From contig OX442433.1 of assembly GCA_949361645.1 (NCBI GenBank), positions 5,342,177 through 5,406,176 on the forward strand: a stretch of 64,000 bases of DNA, read 5' to 3'. Shown here one piece after another: positions 39,801-49,839 of the stretch. The notes beneath the pieces are model-generated. The model was not told where the DNA came from and did not search any database. It saw nothing but the letters and a program-made list of their open reading frames with translations. This DNA comes from Spongilla lacustris (Eukaryota > Porifera > Demospongiae > Spongillida > Spongillidae). Position 1 is the stretch's first letter, and each line of letters begins with the position of its first letter. The position numbers and the translations under genes are program-made.

Positions 39801-42800
39801 TCACCACAACAGACTCTGTGCACGGTGTAAATAGTGACACTGGTACACTGGGTACATGTCACCACAACAGACTCTGTGCACGGTGTAAATAGTGACACTG
39901 GTACACTACATGGGTACATGTCACCACAACAGACTCTGTGCACGGTGTAAATAGTGAAACTGGTACACTGGGTACATGTCACCACAACAGACTGTGCACG
40001 GTGTAAATAGTGACACTGGTACACTGGGTACATGTCACCACAACAGACTCTGTGCACGGTGTAAATAGTGACACTGGTACACTGGGTACATGTCACCACA
40101 ACAGACTCTGTGCATGGTGTAAATAGTGACACTGGTACACTGGGTACATGTCACCACAACAGACTCTGTGCACGGTGTAAATAGTGACACTGGTACACTG
40201 GGTACATGTCACCACAACAGACTCTGTGCATGGTGTAAATAGTGACACTGGTACACTGGGTACATGTCACCACAACAGACTCTGTGCACGGTGTAAATAG
40301 TGACACTGGTACACTGGGTATATGTCACCACAACAGACTCTGTGCACGGTGTAAATAGTGACACTGGTACACTGGTACACTGAGTACATGTCACCACAAC
40401 AGACTGTGTGCACGGTGTAAACAGTGACACTGGTACACTGGGTACATGTCACCACAACAGACTCTGTGCACGGTGTAAATAGTGACACTGGTACACTGGG
40501 TACATGTCACCACAACAGACTCTGTGCACGGTGTAAATAGTGACACTTGTACACTGGGTATATATCACCACAACAGACTCTGTGCACGGTGTAAATAGTG
40601 ACACTAGTACACTGGGTACATGAACATGTCACCACAACAGACTCTGTGCACAGTGTAAATAGTGACACTGGTACACTGGGTACATGTCACCACAACAGAC
40701 TCTGTGCACGGTGTAAATAGTGACACTGGTACACTGGGTACATGTACATGTACATGTCACCACAACAGACCCTGTGCACAGTGTAAATAGTGACACTGGT
40801 ACACTGGGTACATGTCACCACAACAGACTCTGTGCACGGTGTAAATAGTGACACTGGTACACTGGGTATATGTCACCACAACAGACTCTGTGCACGGTGT
40901 AAATAGTGAAACTGGTACACTGGTACACTGGGTACATGTCACCACAACAGACTGTGTGCACGGTGTAAATAGTGACACTGGTACACTGGGTACATGTCAC
41001 CACAACAGACTCTGTGCACAGTGTAAATAGTGACACAGGTGCACTGGGTACATGTCACCACAACAGACTCTGTGCACGGTGTAAATAGTGACACAGGTAC
41101 ACTGGGTACATGTCACCACAACAGACTCTGTGCACGGTGTAAATAGTGACACTGGTACACTGGGTACATGTCAGCACAACAGACTCTGTGCACGGTGTAA
41201 ATAGTGACACTTGTACACTGGGTATATATCACCACAACAGACTCTGTGCACGGTGTAAATAGTGACACTAGTACACTGGGTACATGAACATGTCACCACA
41301 ACAGACTCTGTGCACAGTGTAAATAGTGACACTGGTACACTGGGTACATGTCACCACAACAGACTCTGTGCACGGTGTAAATAGTGACACTGGTACACTG
41401 GGTACATGTACATGTACATGTCACCACAACAGACTCTGTGCACGGTGTAAATAGTGACACTGGTACACTGGGTACATGTCACCACAACAGACTCTGTGCA
41501 CGATGTAAATAGTGACACTGGTACACTGGGTACATGTCACCACAACAGACTCTGTGCACGGTGTAAATAGTGACACTGGTACACTGGGTACATGTCACCA
41601 CAACAGACTCTATGCACGGTGTAAATAGTGACACTGGTACACTGGGTACATGTCACCACAACAGAATCTGTGACCAGTGTAAATAGTGACACTGGTACAC
41701 TGGGTACATGTCACCACAACAGACTGTGCACGGTGTAAATAGTGACACTGGTACACTGGGTACATGTCACCACAACAGACTCTGTGCACGGTGTAAATAG
41801 TGACACTGGTACACTGGGTACATGTCACCACAACAGACTCTATGCACGGTGTAAATAGTGACACTGGTACACTGGGTACATGTCACCACAACAGACTCTG
41901 TGACCAGTGTAAATAGTGACACTGGTACACTGGGTACATGTCACCACAACAGACTGTGCACGGTGTAAATAGTGACACTGGTACACTGGGTACATGTCAC
42001 CACAACAGACTCTGTGCATGGTGTAAATAGTGACACTGGTACACTGGGTACATGTCACCACAACAGACTCTGTGCACGGTGTAAATAGTGACACTGGTAC
42101 ACTGGTACACTGGGTACATGTCACCACAACAGACTCTGTGCACAGTGTAAATAGTGACACTGGTACACTGGTACACTGGGTACATGTCACCACAACAGAC
42201 TCTATGCACGGTGTAAATAGTGACACTGGTACACTGGTACACTAGGTACATGTCACCACAACAGACTCTGTGCACGGTGTAAATAGTGACACTGGTACAC
42301 TGGGTACATGTCACCACAACAGACTCTGTGCACGATGTAAATAGTGACACTGGTACACTGGTACACTCGGTACATGTCACCACAACAGACTCTGTGCACA
42401 GTGTAAATAGTGACACTGGTACACTGGTACACTAGGTACATGTCACCACAACAGACTCTGTGCACGGTGTAAATAGTGACACTGGTACACTGGGTACATG
42501 TACATGTACATGTCACCACAACAGACTCTGTGCATGGTGTAAATAGTGACACTGGTACACTGGGTACATGTCACCACAACAGACTCTGTGCACGGTGTAA
42601 ATAGTGACACTGGTACACTGGGTACATGTCACCACAACAGACTGTGTGCAGGGTGTAAATAGTGACACTGGTACACTTTTACACTGGGTACATGTCACCA
42701 CAACAGACTCTGTGCACGGTGTAAATAGTGACACTGGTACACTGGGTACATGTCACCACAACAGACTCTATGCACGGTGTAAATAGTGACACTGGTACAC

Positions 42801-45800
42801 TGGGTACATGTCACCACAACAGATTCTGTGCACGGTGTAAATAGTGACACTGGTACACTGGGTACATGTCACCACAACAGACTGTGTGCAGGATGTAAAT
42901 AGTGACACTGGTACACTTTTACACTGGGTACATGTCACCACAACAGACTCTGTGCACGGTGTAAATAGTGACACTGGTACACTGGGTACATGTCACCACA
43001 ACAGACTCTGTGCACGGTGTAAATAGTGACACTGGTACACTGCAGCGTACATGTCACCACAACAGACTCTGTGCACAGTGTAAATAGTGACACTGGTACA
43101 CTGGGTACATGTCACCACAACAGACTCTGTGCACGGTGTAAATAGTGACACTGGTACACTGCAGCGTACATGTCACCACAACAGACTCTATGCACGGTGT
43201 AAATAGTGACACTGGTACACTGGGTACATGTCACCACAACAGACTCTGTGCACAGTGTAAATAGTGACACTGGTACACTGGGACTCTGTGCACGGTGTAA
43301 ATAGTGACACTGGTACACTGGTGTACATGTGTGTGGTGACACCAATTTTTGAACATGGTGATGATGTAACAGATATAGAAACACAGAGCACCTCACCATG
43401 TGTGATGAACATGGATCCAGGAGGAGGAGGTCCCTTTAGATTGCTAGTCATGTACCATTGTGGGTGTGCTTAATGTGAGTATGCAATGCAGTTTGAGTGC
43501 CATATTTCAAGGGACACTGGGAACAGGAAAACTTTCTATCAATTTCAGATTTTTTCCTACGCCTGCGCTTGCAGGGTGGACCCTGGCTTCCTTCGTCAAC
43601 ACTGGCATTGTCCGCCTTAGTGACATCACGGTGTTCATCACCTGGAACAGCAGGCTGCTTGTGAGCTGTGTTCTTTTTGTGCAGGGACAGGGCTGAGCTA
43701 CTGGCATACTTATTGCCACATACAGTGCACTGGAAGGCAAGGATTAGTTCAGACCTGGATCTGCGTTTCCTCCTGCCAGAAACACAGCTATTGCCTTCGT
43801 CTTGCATATCACTGTGAGTGTCATCTGCAGACTCCTGGCCCTCAACAGTAGGTGGGTCAGGAATGGCATTAGAAGGACCTGGTTGGTCACTGTCTGGAAC
43901 TCCAGGTGTTTCGGAAGAGTTGATAGCAGTGCCTGGTGTAGGCTTTGGACATACCCTGTCCCTCTTCTTTGGGTCACGAATGTATTCCCTCACCTTCTCA
44001 TACAGGTACAGTGACCGCATCAGGGACAATCCATTGGGGCTAATAACAGGTGGCATCACTTGGTTCTGATAAGCCTCCTGTATGTCCTTTATGGCCACTC
44101 CAGCCCTCAGCATGGTTACCTCGGTGGGGTTTGTGTCCGATGGCAAGGTCTTCATTTTCATGACACCAGGGTGTTCTCGGTCAAACTCAAATGTATGGTA
44201 GCGGCCAAAGCCAACCAGAGGCCCAAACCACTGGCCCAAGAAGGCATTCCAGTCATGGTACTGCCAGTCCTGGTACAGTTGTGGCACACAAGTGACGTTC
44301 TGGCCACACTGCCGGACACAGTCAGCTAGGTCATCCATATCATCTACATGGTCCTGTCTTCGGTAGTACTTCTTGAACAGGCCAAAGTAGGAATCGGGTC
44401 GAAACTTTGTGTGCCCAGGTAGCATGAAGTTCAGCTGGATGGTGTCATGTTGTCCAGTGATCACCCGCCAGGCCAGGTACCACATCATGGTGGTGTTCTT
44501 GTTCTGGCCCACACAGTTGTCGGCCTGAAGTGTTACACGCCTCTCTCCCAGTCCATGTAGGTGGAAGAATGCATGCACCAGGCTGACCACCACCACAGCA
44601 CCCTTGCCGGCCTGCTCAGCCTCATCAATTAGGAAGAACACCTGGCGGCACAGCGGCTCACAACACACACCAAACACCTGGACCTTGCGAGGTGTCCTGA
44701 AATAAAAAGTGCCCCTTTGTTGTGAGCTGTAGGGCAGTGACACCTGCTGGCAGTAGTCAAAGGAGTACTGCATCTGCATGTCCAGGTGCAGGGCTTGTGA
44801 GGTGAAGGGAACCATCAGGGCCCTGGATTCCAAGTGACCCAGGATCTGGTCACGCTCCTTCTGTCTCTTCCTTCCCCATTCCTTCTCAGCCTCCTCAATG
44901 TTTGCATTGTAGGCGTCACGAAATGCCTTGGCCTTAATGAGGTGCTGGTTGTAATTGACATTTATTGTTTTGCGCTGCTCATCAGAAAGGCTGTGCCTCA
45001 AAGTGACCAACATCTGATCACACTTGTCGCACAGATCGCTGCGTGCAGGTTGGATCTTGATGTTAGAACAGTATCTTCGCCACAGTCTAATAAATGACAC
45101 GTACTTCACCACACGTGCAGCAGGGGGTGTTGGAGGAGCCGGAGGAACGTTGAGCAAGGTGTACTGCCGCTTCAGCTGACTGGTAAGTCGGTAAGGGCAA
45201 AGTTGCTGTGGTGCTGGTGTGCTCCTGGACAGGGACTCCATGGCCTTGCAATACTCGGCATACACAGACTTTAGTGTTTTGCCACTCTCCAGAACATAGT
45301 CTCTGATCGTCCCTTGCAAACGACCAGGGTCAGGGAGGGCATTTATGCCAGCATAGTTCTCTATAAATCTGACCACCATTGTCTTGTCCAAACGAGAGAG
45401 GGCATGGCGAGGAGCCCTGCCACAGTTACCATGGGGATGGGGCTCAACATCAGAGTCAGAGCACACCTGCTGCTGCCAGCGCTTCAATGTACGGTAACTT
45501 GTGCCAATGACGGCACAGAAAGCATCCCTGCAGACAGGACTAGACCAGTCAAGGCGATACTGGAATGTATTTCGAGAACCAGATTTGTTCCGAATCATAG
45601 CTAGCATTCCATAAATAACAGCCTTTCTGGTTTTCTTGTCCAATCTGGATAATGTAAGTGCTCGTCTTTTGGGCAAGTCACCGTACTTCAATACACAGCT
45701 GTCTTTGCAGCACCCTCCTTTAGTGAGGTAGGCATTCAGCATGCGACAGGGGTGACACTGTCCCCGTGCTATTCTAGCTGGTACACCACCTGGGCCCTCG

Positions 45801-47128
45801 CTGACATCATCACCATCACCATCACCATCACAGTCGCTTCCGCTATCACCATCACACTCGCTCCTGCTATCATCATCACTGCCCTTATCGCTATCACCTC
45901 CACCATCATCACTTTCACCATCACCGTCATCTCCGTCGCTTTCACCATCGTTGATTCCACCTTCACAGACATCGCTATAAATGCCGTCGAAATCATCACT
46001 TCCATATTCACCGTCGCCATTGTCACCACCGTTCTCAATCTCCTCATCCACGTCCAAATTATCGTACCATTCGAACTCGTCCGCTGAATGATACACGACG
46101 AGCTCGTCGTCAGACTTCGCCATATCGTTTATCTACACAGAAGATAACGAATAACAACTGTCTATCATAGGCAACATTGTATTAAAAACATTCTGATTTC
46201 AATACTCACCGTCTTTTGTCGATAAATAAATCGTATCCTGCTTTGTAGGTGTGGCTAGGTTAATAAAGTCCCAACCCACAGGAAATAGTTGAATATTCAT
46301 GTACTTCGGTGAATGGAAGCGGTTCATGCACATGCAACGGCGCGATTCGAGCGGGAAACTTGTACCAACTTTGCGCCGCTGTATCTCCATAACGGATGAC
46401 ATAAAAATTAACGAACAGAACAAATCGATAGGTATAGGACCTCTGTACCTACAAACCGAATTTGAGGCGAATTGATTACTCCTACCTAAAGTTATGGCGG
46501 ATTTGAGCCCGATGGGGTATCGAACGTTGCAATACTGGCACGGAGCAAGTGCAAGACTCCAAAATGTATTATACCATAGGGAAATGGTGTAGTATGAAGT
46601 GTTGAAAATAGGAAGTTGATAGCATTAACCGTTAGGAAGATATAGCAATTCAAAAGAGAAGCATTTTTATAACATTTTATATATATATACGAAGGGCCAT
46701 TTTGTCGGAAACTGTCCCATATATAATTATATATAATTATATATATATATATATAACTTTACTTCAGCCATTAATTATCTCATTTTCAGGTCCTGGCTGA
46801 TGAACTGGTGAAACTGATGAAAATGCTCAGAGATGTTTCCACTATGTGCAGAGGTGTAAGTGAATACTTTAAAAACCTAGCCGAAGAATTTGCGAGTTAT
46901 TCGGACGTTAAGACGGGAGAAGAGCTAGCTGCGAAAGGCCTCACAGAAGAGAATGGGAAAGCAGAAGCCGAAAAGTTGTTGGAGCACAGGACCTTACTTG
47001 AGGGGTACCACAAAACTATGGCTCTAGTTAACGCCAGCTACAATTTTACGTCAGGATCTCAGCAAAAAGGAGAATCCACTATGCCTGATAGTATTCGGTT
47101 AAATGTTCTCGGAATTTCTATGCCATAG
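27889..47128 (+). CDS. Helical protein gene B, intron holds an 18-kb transposon
   Basis: Exon 1 27889-28620 (244 codons) ends GCACAG|gtatag. Exon 2 46790-47128 (112 codons plus stop) starts after CATTTTCAG. Both are phase 0, giving 356 residues without a lesion. It aligns to genes A and C in exon 1 (CRLCHDL-type start helix: QYRLCHDLATASDL; LAEKVATVWCGTCGMFYRNL; KDPSKILKTIAGNAGDLSEG) and in the intron position. Where A and C have the hydrophobic stretch, B has KKIWYIPNLKEVPFLSRF, shorter and less hydrophobic, then a strongly charged coiled coil (LEERLQAELKEAQAKLKEQT). The 18,169-bp intron contains the element at 28699-46718; removing it leaves about 149 bp. Both splice sites and frame survive, so the gene may still be expressed. 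The function is unknown. Confidence 0.7.
28699..29375 (+). repeat. Left terminal inverted repeat of the 18-kb element
   Basis: Mirror of 46047-46718. Begins GGGACAGTTTCC. Near its inner end it holds the start of the transposase ORF (ATG 29292). It also includes GGTTCAAATCC (28914-28924), a chance-level match to a pol III B box. Confidence 0.85.
29292..30245 (+). pseudogene. Internally deleted transposase copy in the left arm
   Basis: Starts like the intact gene (MAKSDDELVVYHSADEFEWY), diverges after about 25 codons and jumps near 29432 from the acidic region to GTGTGGCCAG, corresponding to a loss of about 1.7 kb (right-arm 44309-45981), with GGCA shared at the junction. Downstream it follows the intact gene (GPLVGFSCYHTFEFDREHPG) with frame shifts and an incomplete C-terminus with degraded zinc fingers. 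It cannot make transposase. Confidence 0.85.
30375..35215 (+). repeat. 58-bp minisatellite array, left arm
   Basis: About 80 copies of a 58-bp unit containing CACTATTTACACCGTGCACA, GAGTCTGTTGTGGTGACATG and TACCCAGTGTACCAGTGT. Variants include an extra ACCAGTGT, ATTCACACC, TACATGTACATGTACCC and a 41-bp shortened unit near 33930. All frames are open only because the unit lacks stops in phase; no gene is implied. The same unit is arrayed in inverse at 39058-43320. Confidence 0.95.
35216..36085. other. Inner end of left arm and start of unique core
   Basis: To about 35525 it still mirrors the right arm (TTACAAATGATGTCACCTTT, TTCTGCACTAC against 38935-39050). Beyond that it is unique and AT-rich, without a recognised gene. 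Confidence 0.55.
36086..36661 (-). CDS. Accessory gene of the element, 110 residues (three exons)
   Basis: Exons 36661-36611, 36440-36324 and 36250-36086, all phase 0 with GT-AG introns. Exon 1 is METIHGAKPKEATAVLS before gtaagt. Exon 2 is acidic (EELVTDSDDECDPEVTKVEE). Exon 3 is WFACGVGGIHKDTREHIRS, then TCRHKHLHLPPDSDPRIWD, ending TGA at 36086. Donor of exon 2 is gtggta, somewhat weak; an alternative gtaagg lies 20 bases on but breaks phase. The cysteine/histidine-rich end suggests metal or nucleic-acid binding, but no family is recognised. It is divergently arranged with the gene starting at 37204. Confidence 0.45.
36662..37203. promoter_or_regulatory. Divergent spacer between the core genes of the element
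   Basis: This 0.54-kb stretch separates the start codons of the two core genes, so it presumably holds both promoters. No specific motif is claimed. Confidence 0.35.
37204..38526 (+). CDS. Accessory gene of the element, Arg-rich with Pro/Trp-rich end (exons uncertain)
   Basis: Exon 37204-37241 (MERSNQSDATDQ, then AAAG|gtaatt) joins exon 37399-37450 in phase, giving SRSRARQRRGWGSRRRQR, before gtaagc. A third exon after CGACAG at 37519 stays in phase and stays basic (RFRRNRRTEHPSQVEHANQ) but meets a stop at 37576, so either the protein ends there or splicing continues. A last open exon after GCCAGCAG (about 38303-38526) reads NYQPPPWWTYPPWWLCQPQ and ends with QPRRGWRRRRGPRR, repeating the RRGW motif of exon 2, which suggests one gene. 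Between lie in-frame tandem repeats of 36 and 24 bp. I do not recognise the protein. A nucleic-acid-binding role is a guess from the arginines. Confidence 0.35.
37680..38220. repeat. Two coding-length tandem repeats in the element core
   Basis: First part: a 36-bp unit with CAGTCCAAGCTACATGTACA and ACTACCCAGCCTG. Second part, from about 37980: a 24-bp unit, CTCCTCCCCTGCCGTCAAGCC plus TAC. Both lengths are multiples of three and stay open, as expected of a repeat inside a coding exon, though this is not proof. Confidence 0.85.
38527..39057. other. End of element core and inner end of right arm
   Basis: Nothing recognised to about 38934. From there to the array it mirrors 35404-35520 of the left arm. 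Confidence 0.55.
39058..43320 (-). repeat. 58-bp minisatellite array, right arm (inverted)
   Basis: About 70 copies of the same 58-bp unit as 30375-35215, in opposite orientation. Variants include CACTGCAGCGTACATG, CACTTTTACACTGGG and expanded TACATGTACATGTACATG. Several higher-order blocks repeat (for example 40560-40810 and 41220-41430 share the same variant order), showing that multi-unit duplications built the array. Confidence 0.95.
43448..46123 (-). CDS. Transposase-like protein, RNase H-type core and C2H2 fingers
   Basis: An intact 891-residue, single-exon ORF inside the right arm. Residues about 20-110 are an acidic Asp/Gly/Ser run. Residues 118-150 are Cys-rich (CHPCRMLNAYLTKGGCCKDS). 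Near 205 is a helix-turn-helix-like stretch, SYRTLKRWQQQVCSD. Residues about 440-650 hold HLDMQMQYSFDY, then RVTLQADNCVGQNKNTTMMW and LPGHTKFRPDSYFGLFKKYY. This D...ADN-GQNK... pattern matches a widespread invertebrate family of uncharacterised proteins (I believe Pfam DUF7869). Reading it as a DD(E/D) nuclease is inference. The C-terminus has two C2H2 fingers (CTVCGNKYASSSALSLHKK; CSQCPLKYGTQTALHTHIK). Its place within matching terminal repeats and the deleted copy in the other arm support a transposase role. It appears capable of expression. Confidence 0.75.
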   Translation of the reverse strand: MAKSDDELVVYHSADEFEWYDNLDVDEEIENGGDNGDGEYGSDDFDGIYSDVCEGGINDGESDGDDGDGESDDGGGDSDKGSDDDSRSECDGDSGSDCDGDGDGDDVSEGPGGVPARIARGQCHPCRMLNAYLTKGGCCKDSCVLKYGDLPKRRALTLSRLDKKTRKAVIYGMLAMIRNKSGSRNTFQYRLDWSSPVCRDAFCAVIGTSYRTLKRWQQQVCSDSDVEPHPHGNCGRAPRHALSRLDKTMVVRFIENYAGINALPDPGRLQGTIRDYVLESGKTLKSVYAEYCKAMESLSRSTPAPQQLCPYRLTSQLKRQYTLLNVPPAPPTPPAARVVKYVSFIRLWRRYCSNIKIQPARSDLCDKCDQMLVTLRHSLSDEQRKTINVNYNQHLIKAKAFRDAYNANIEEAEKEWGRKRQKERDQILGHLESRALMVPFTSQALHLDMQMQYSFDYCQQVSLPYSSQQRGTFYFRTPRKVQVFGVCCEPLCRQVFFLIDEAEQAGKGAVVVVSLVHAFFHLHGLGERRVTLQADNCVGQNKNTTMMWYLAWRVITGQHDTIQLNFMLPGHTKFRPDSYFGLFKKYYRRQDHVDDMDDLADCVRQCGQNVTCVPQLYQDWQYHDWNAFLGQWFGPLVGFGRYHTFEFDREHPGVMKMKTLPSDTNPTEVTMLRAGVAIKDIQEAYQNQVMPPVISPNGLSLMRSLYLYEKVREYIRDPKKRDRVCPKPTPGTAINSSETPGVPDSDQPGPSNAIPDPPTVEGQESADDTHSDMQDEGNSCVSGRRKRRSRSELILAFQCTVCGNKYASSSALSLHKKNTAHKQPAVPGDEHRDVTKADNASVDEGSQGPPCKRRRRKKSEIDRKFSCSQCPLKYGTQTALHTHIKHTHNGT
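46047..46718 (-). repeat. Right terminal inverted repeat of the 18-kb element
   Basis: Inverse of 28699-29375, ending AAACTGTCCC at 46718. It contains the 5' end of the transposase gene and the sequence upstream of its ATG, which should include its promoter. Confidence 0.85.
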
Positions 47129-48279
47129 ACATAGAGGTGTGAACTATCATGGCTTTTTGCCCCGGCAGTAATGTAGATACATATAAATATATATAGTATG
47201 GTGTGCTAGTATTGCGTCGATGCATGTATATACAATATATGTGCCTCAGTACTTGACCCTTTCACCCGGGCAGTATTAACGCGCCGTGGAATTAATGAAC
47301 GTGACGAACACCATGAATATATTAGACGTCTATCCATAAGTTATAAGGTATCAAAGTTGAGGGGGGGTCTAGTCTCGTACCCAGACCCAAACGTACGTAA
47401 GACATGGTTATAACAAGTTTGCTTGCAGAAACCTTAACCATGCTATAACATAGCTATGCAGAAGGGTTTAAGCGCACATTATAGTTATATGAGGATCTTA
47501 TCTGTAGTTACCCCAAGGTTATGCCAATGTCTGTCGTAGTTGCTACACAGTTATGCTAAATCTGTTATAACTAATGTGCGCCGGCTATTCCCAGTTGTAA
47601 TAACTTGGTATAACCATATCTGTCTTGCAGAATACAGCTAATAGTATAGTTACGTAATCCACATTGGACATTTGATATTTGCACTGAGGTATCCATAAGT
47701 TTTAATACATGGACTAAAGTGATATTCAATGACTCTTGAAAGTTACTAAAATCTTTCCTGAAGGTACACATGGTACAGTGCTCTTATTTTGATAACTGGA
47801 TATGCAAACCTTCTTAGGCTGGTTCAATGCACCAGGCAATGGTTGTATAGGATTTTTCAAGAACAGTGTTAAAGATCATGGATTAGAAACGAAGATCAGT
47901 TGAGTGAAAGACATGTCATGGTCTATAAATTGAAATCGTTGGGCCATTCAGGCTACCTTTTATCATCCTTCTATTGTGAAATTACCTATTTGTATCAAGT
48001 CATGTAAGTAGAATGTATACCATCTTAATGCATTTTAAATGAATTTAATTAAAATAATAGACTGATGTGCCGAGAATACTGTCTCAAGAATACGCACTCT
48101 TTTATTTTCTATTATTGCTCCAAACACACAGTTTTTAGCCCATTTCTCCTCTGTTTCGCAACGGATTGCGCTAATCGTTGGTACATATATGCAGCGTTGC
48201 ACCTTGCACCAAACTGCGCAGTCCGATTTCGAACCCGGGACACAGTTTGAGTTTTGCTTGCCTACGAAGGCCAATTTGA
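47129..48279. other. Intergenic after gene B
   Basis: No exon recognised. At 47370-47390 there is a fragment of the AGTCTGG/CCAGACC palindrome family. Confidence 0.4.
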
Positions 48280-48408
48280 GTGTTAGGTCAGGATTTTCTC
48301 AAGGCACGTTTTATCCTGCCTAAATGTGAGCATGTAGGCAGTCAAATGGTACCTGTATCGGAATCAGGTCTAGTTCTAGCATTATAAGTCGTCTTTACCC
48401 TCTAATAC

Positions 48409-48625
48409 AGGGCCGGCGCAGCCCATAGGGCAGGTAGGGCATTTGCCCTACCACTTTTTCCCGCGACTAAGATAATTGTTAATAATTAATTAGCTTTGAT
48501 TAAATTTTTATCAATAACCGTTAGCATGCGCAATGGCCGCCGTACCGTTTGCAATGGACGCTCCACCAGCGGTTGTAATTGAATTTTTGTGGTTAATTAA
48601 TTATTCATAGCCTGCCCTACCTACG
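48409..48625. repeat. Probable small hAT-like repeat, CAGGGCCGGCGC end
   Basis: Starts CAGGGCCGGCGCAGCCCATA with GGGCAGGTAGGGCATTTGCC; toward 48609-48625 CCTGCCCTACCTAC is the inverse of the inner left sequence. The right border is not clear and no target duplication is seen. Confidence 0.35.
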
Positions 48626-49830
48626 TTAGTAGGTCCTATGTAGGATTTGAAGTGCATGAATACGATTAGCAAAACATCAGATTCCATTATTGCCGATGCG
48701 CCGTAGAATCAGTTGGAATTTAGTGAGCGTATTTGGATACAGCCGTCGAATATCTACAGTGTAGTATAACTACCGACGTTTAGAAAGCTCGGACAACAGA
48801 GATAACGCTCACTCGTTCCCACCCTCGAACCTTAAAAAAGTTTCTCCTAATTCTTCTTCCGGATCTGATAAGATAAGATTCACTCGGATAAGAGGTTTAT
48901 TGCGCTGTATCTTTGTCACGATTGAAGCGTAATGTTAGCCGTTATGCGGAAGCACTAGAACCACCAAGTTACAAACTTACTGCCGAGTCGGATTTGTTTT
49001 ATTATTTTCGTAAGCGGAGTTATGCTTGACACAAATTCGATCTTTAGCAACTTAGTTTTGTTAGCAATAGCCCACAACAGATTTTATCGGCCCTTGGAAA
49101 CCATAAAGTGGAGATCCAGAATAAACTTGTGGTTGAACACGTGTTTCTGGCGAGTGTATGCAGCTGCAGTCATGTCGATCGCCAAGAGAAAAGAATAGTG
49201 CAAGAATATTGCCAGTTAAAATATGACACTGACAGTTGTACGTGTGGTTGTGCTGACGAGTCGCGCGATGAAGCTCCGAAAGACCGTTCACGTGAAAAAA
49301 AAAAAAGAACAATTGAACGCTACAAAGCGGGTTAAGCCGATCGCAAAAGTAAGAAGGATCGATAGGCTAGCATGAAGGCAGTAAGAAGGATAGCGTGAAG
49401 GTGGGAAACCACTGCATGCAACTGGCCGTCGCTATTAAGGCCAAAGAAGTTGGCATTGGTTGGTCATGGGTGACGTATACAGGTGAGCTACCTAACATAC
49501 AATGAGAGTAACACTATATTTGCGCCCCCCACCCTCATGTAAGCAAGCTGTCAAAGATGACCTGTTGATTTATAAGTGAGTTTTGTTCAATGCCGACAAT
49601 GGTAACGGGAATGCCCTCCACAATTGCGTGGTCCCCCTAGAGCAAATCAGGTGCTGCTCATTCAAGCTGCAAAGGTGATGGAAAACAGAACACCATCCCA
49701 CCAGATGGGGGTGAACCACTCCGAATAGGTGGGTGTATGTGACTGTGTGTGTTGAAAAGTGTGTGCCATGTCTCATGGATATGTTGCCAAGTGGTGTAGT
49801 GTTGTGCTAGCTATCCCCTCCCCTTCCCTC
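48626..49830. other. Region inside the composite element, no gene recognised
   Basis: A 75-codon plus frame at 49108-49335 ends in a lysine/arginine run (poly-A tract 49297-49308) and contains CSCSHVDRQ and CTCGCADES. No known domain and no splice context; weak evidence for a gene relic. Confidence 0.3.
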
Positions 49831-49839
49831 CTGTCTCAT

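Larger units (their letters stand above)
28699..46718. mobile_element. 18-kb palindromic DNA transposon in the intron of gene B
   Basis: Ends are GGGACAGTTTCCGACAAAAT and its exact inverse. The flanks are ATATAT on both sides, so a 6-bp target duplication is possible but sits in a TA repeat. Inverted terminal repeats run at least 28699-29375 against 46718-46047, about 95 percent alike by eye. Homology between the arms then continues with gaps through the transposase 3' part, the minisatellite arrays and on to about 35525/38935. The core 35526-38934 is unique. Contents: deleted transposase copy (left), 58-bp array (left), divergent accessory genes (core), inverted array (right), intact transposase-like gene (right). 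Confidence 0.85.

Noticed and set aside
38927..43399. The same repeat ORFs in the right arm
   Set aside because: Mirror array of the same satellite; same reason.
45752..46087. Plus-strand ORF rich in Thr/Ile opposite the transposase N-terminus
   Set aside because: It is antisense to the Asp/Gly codon run of the transposase; a shadow frame.
48222..48242. GATTTCGAACCCGGGAC resembling the T arm of a minus-strand tRNA
   Set aside because: No D arm, anticodon arm or acceptor stem could be built around it. At most a fragment of a tRNA-derived repeat.
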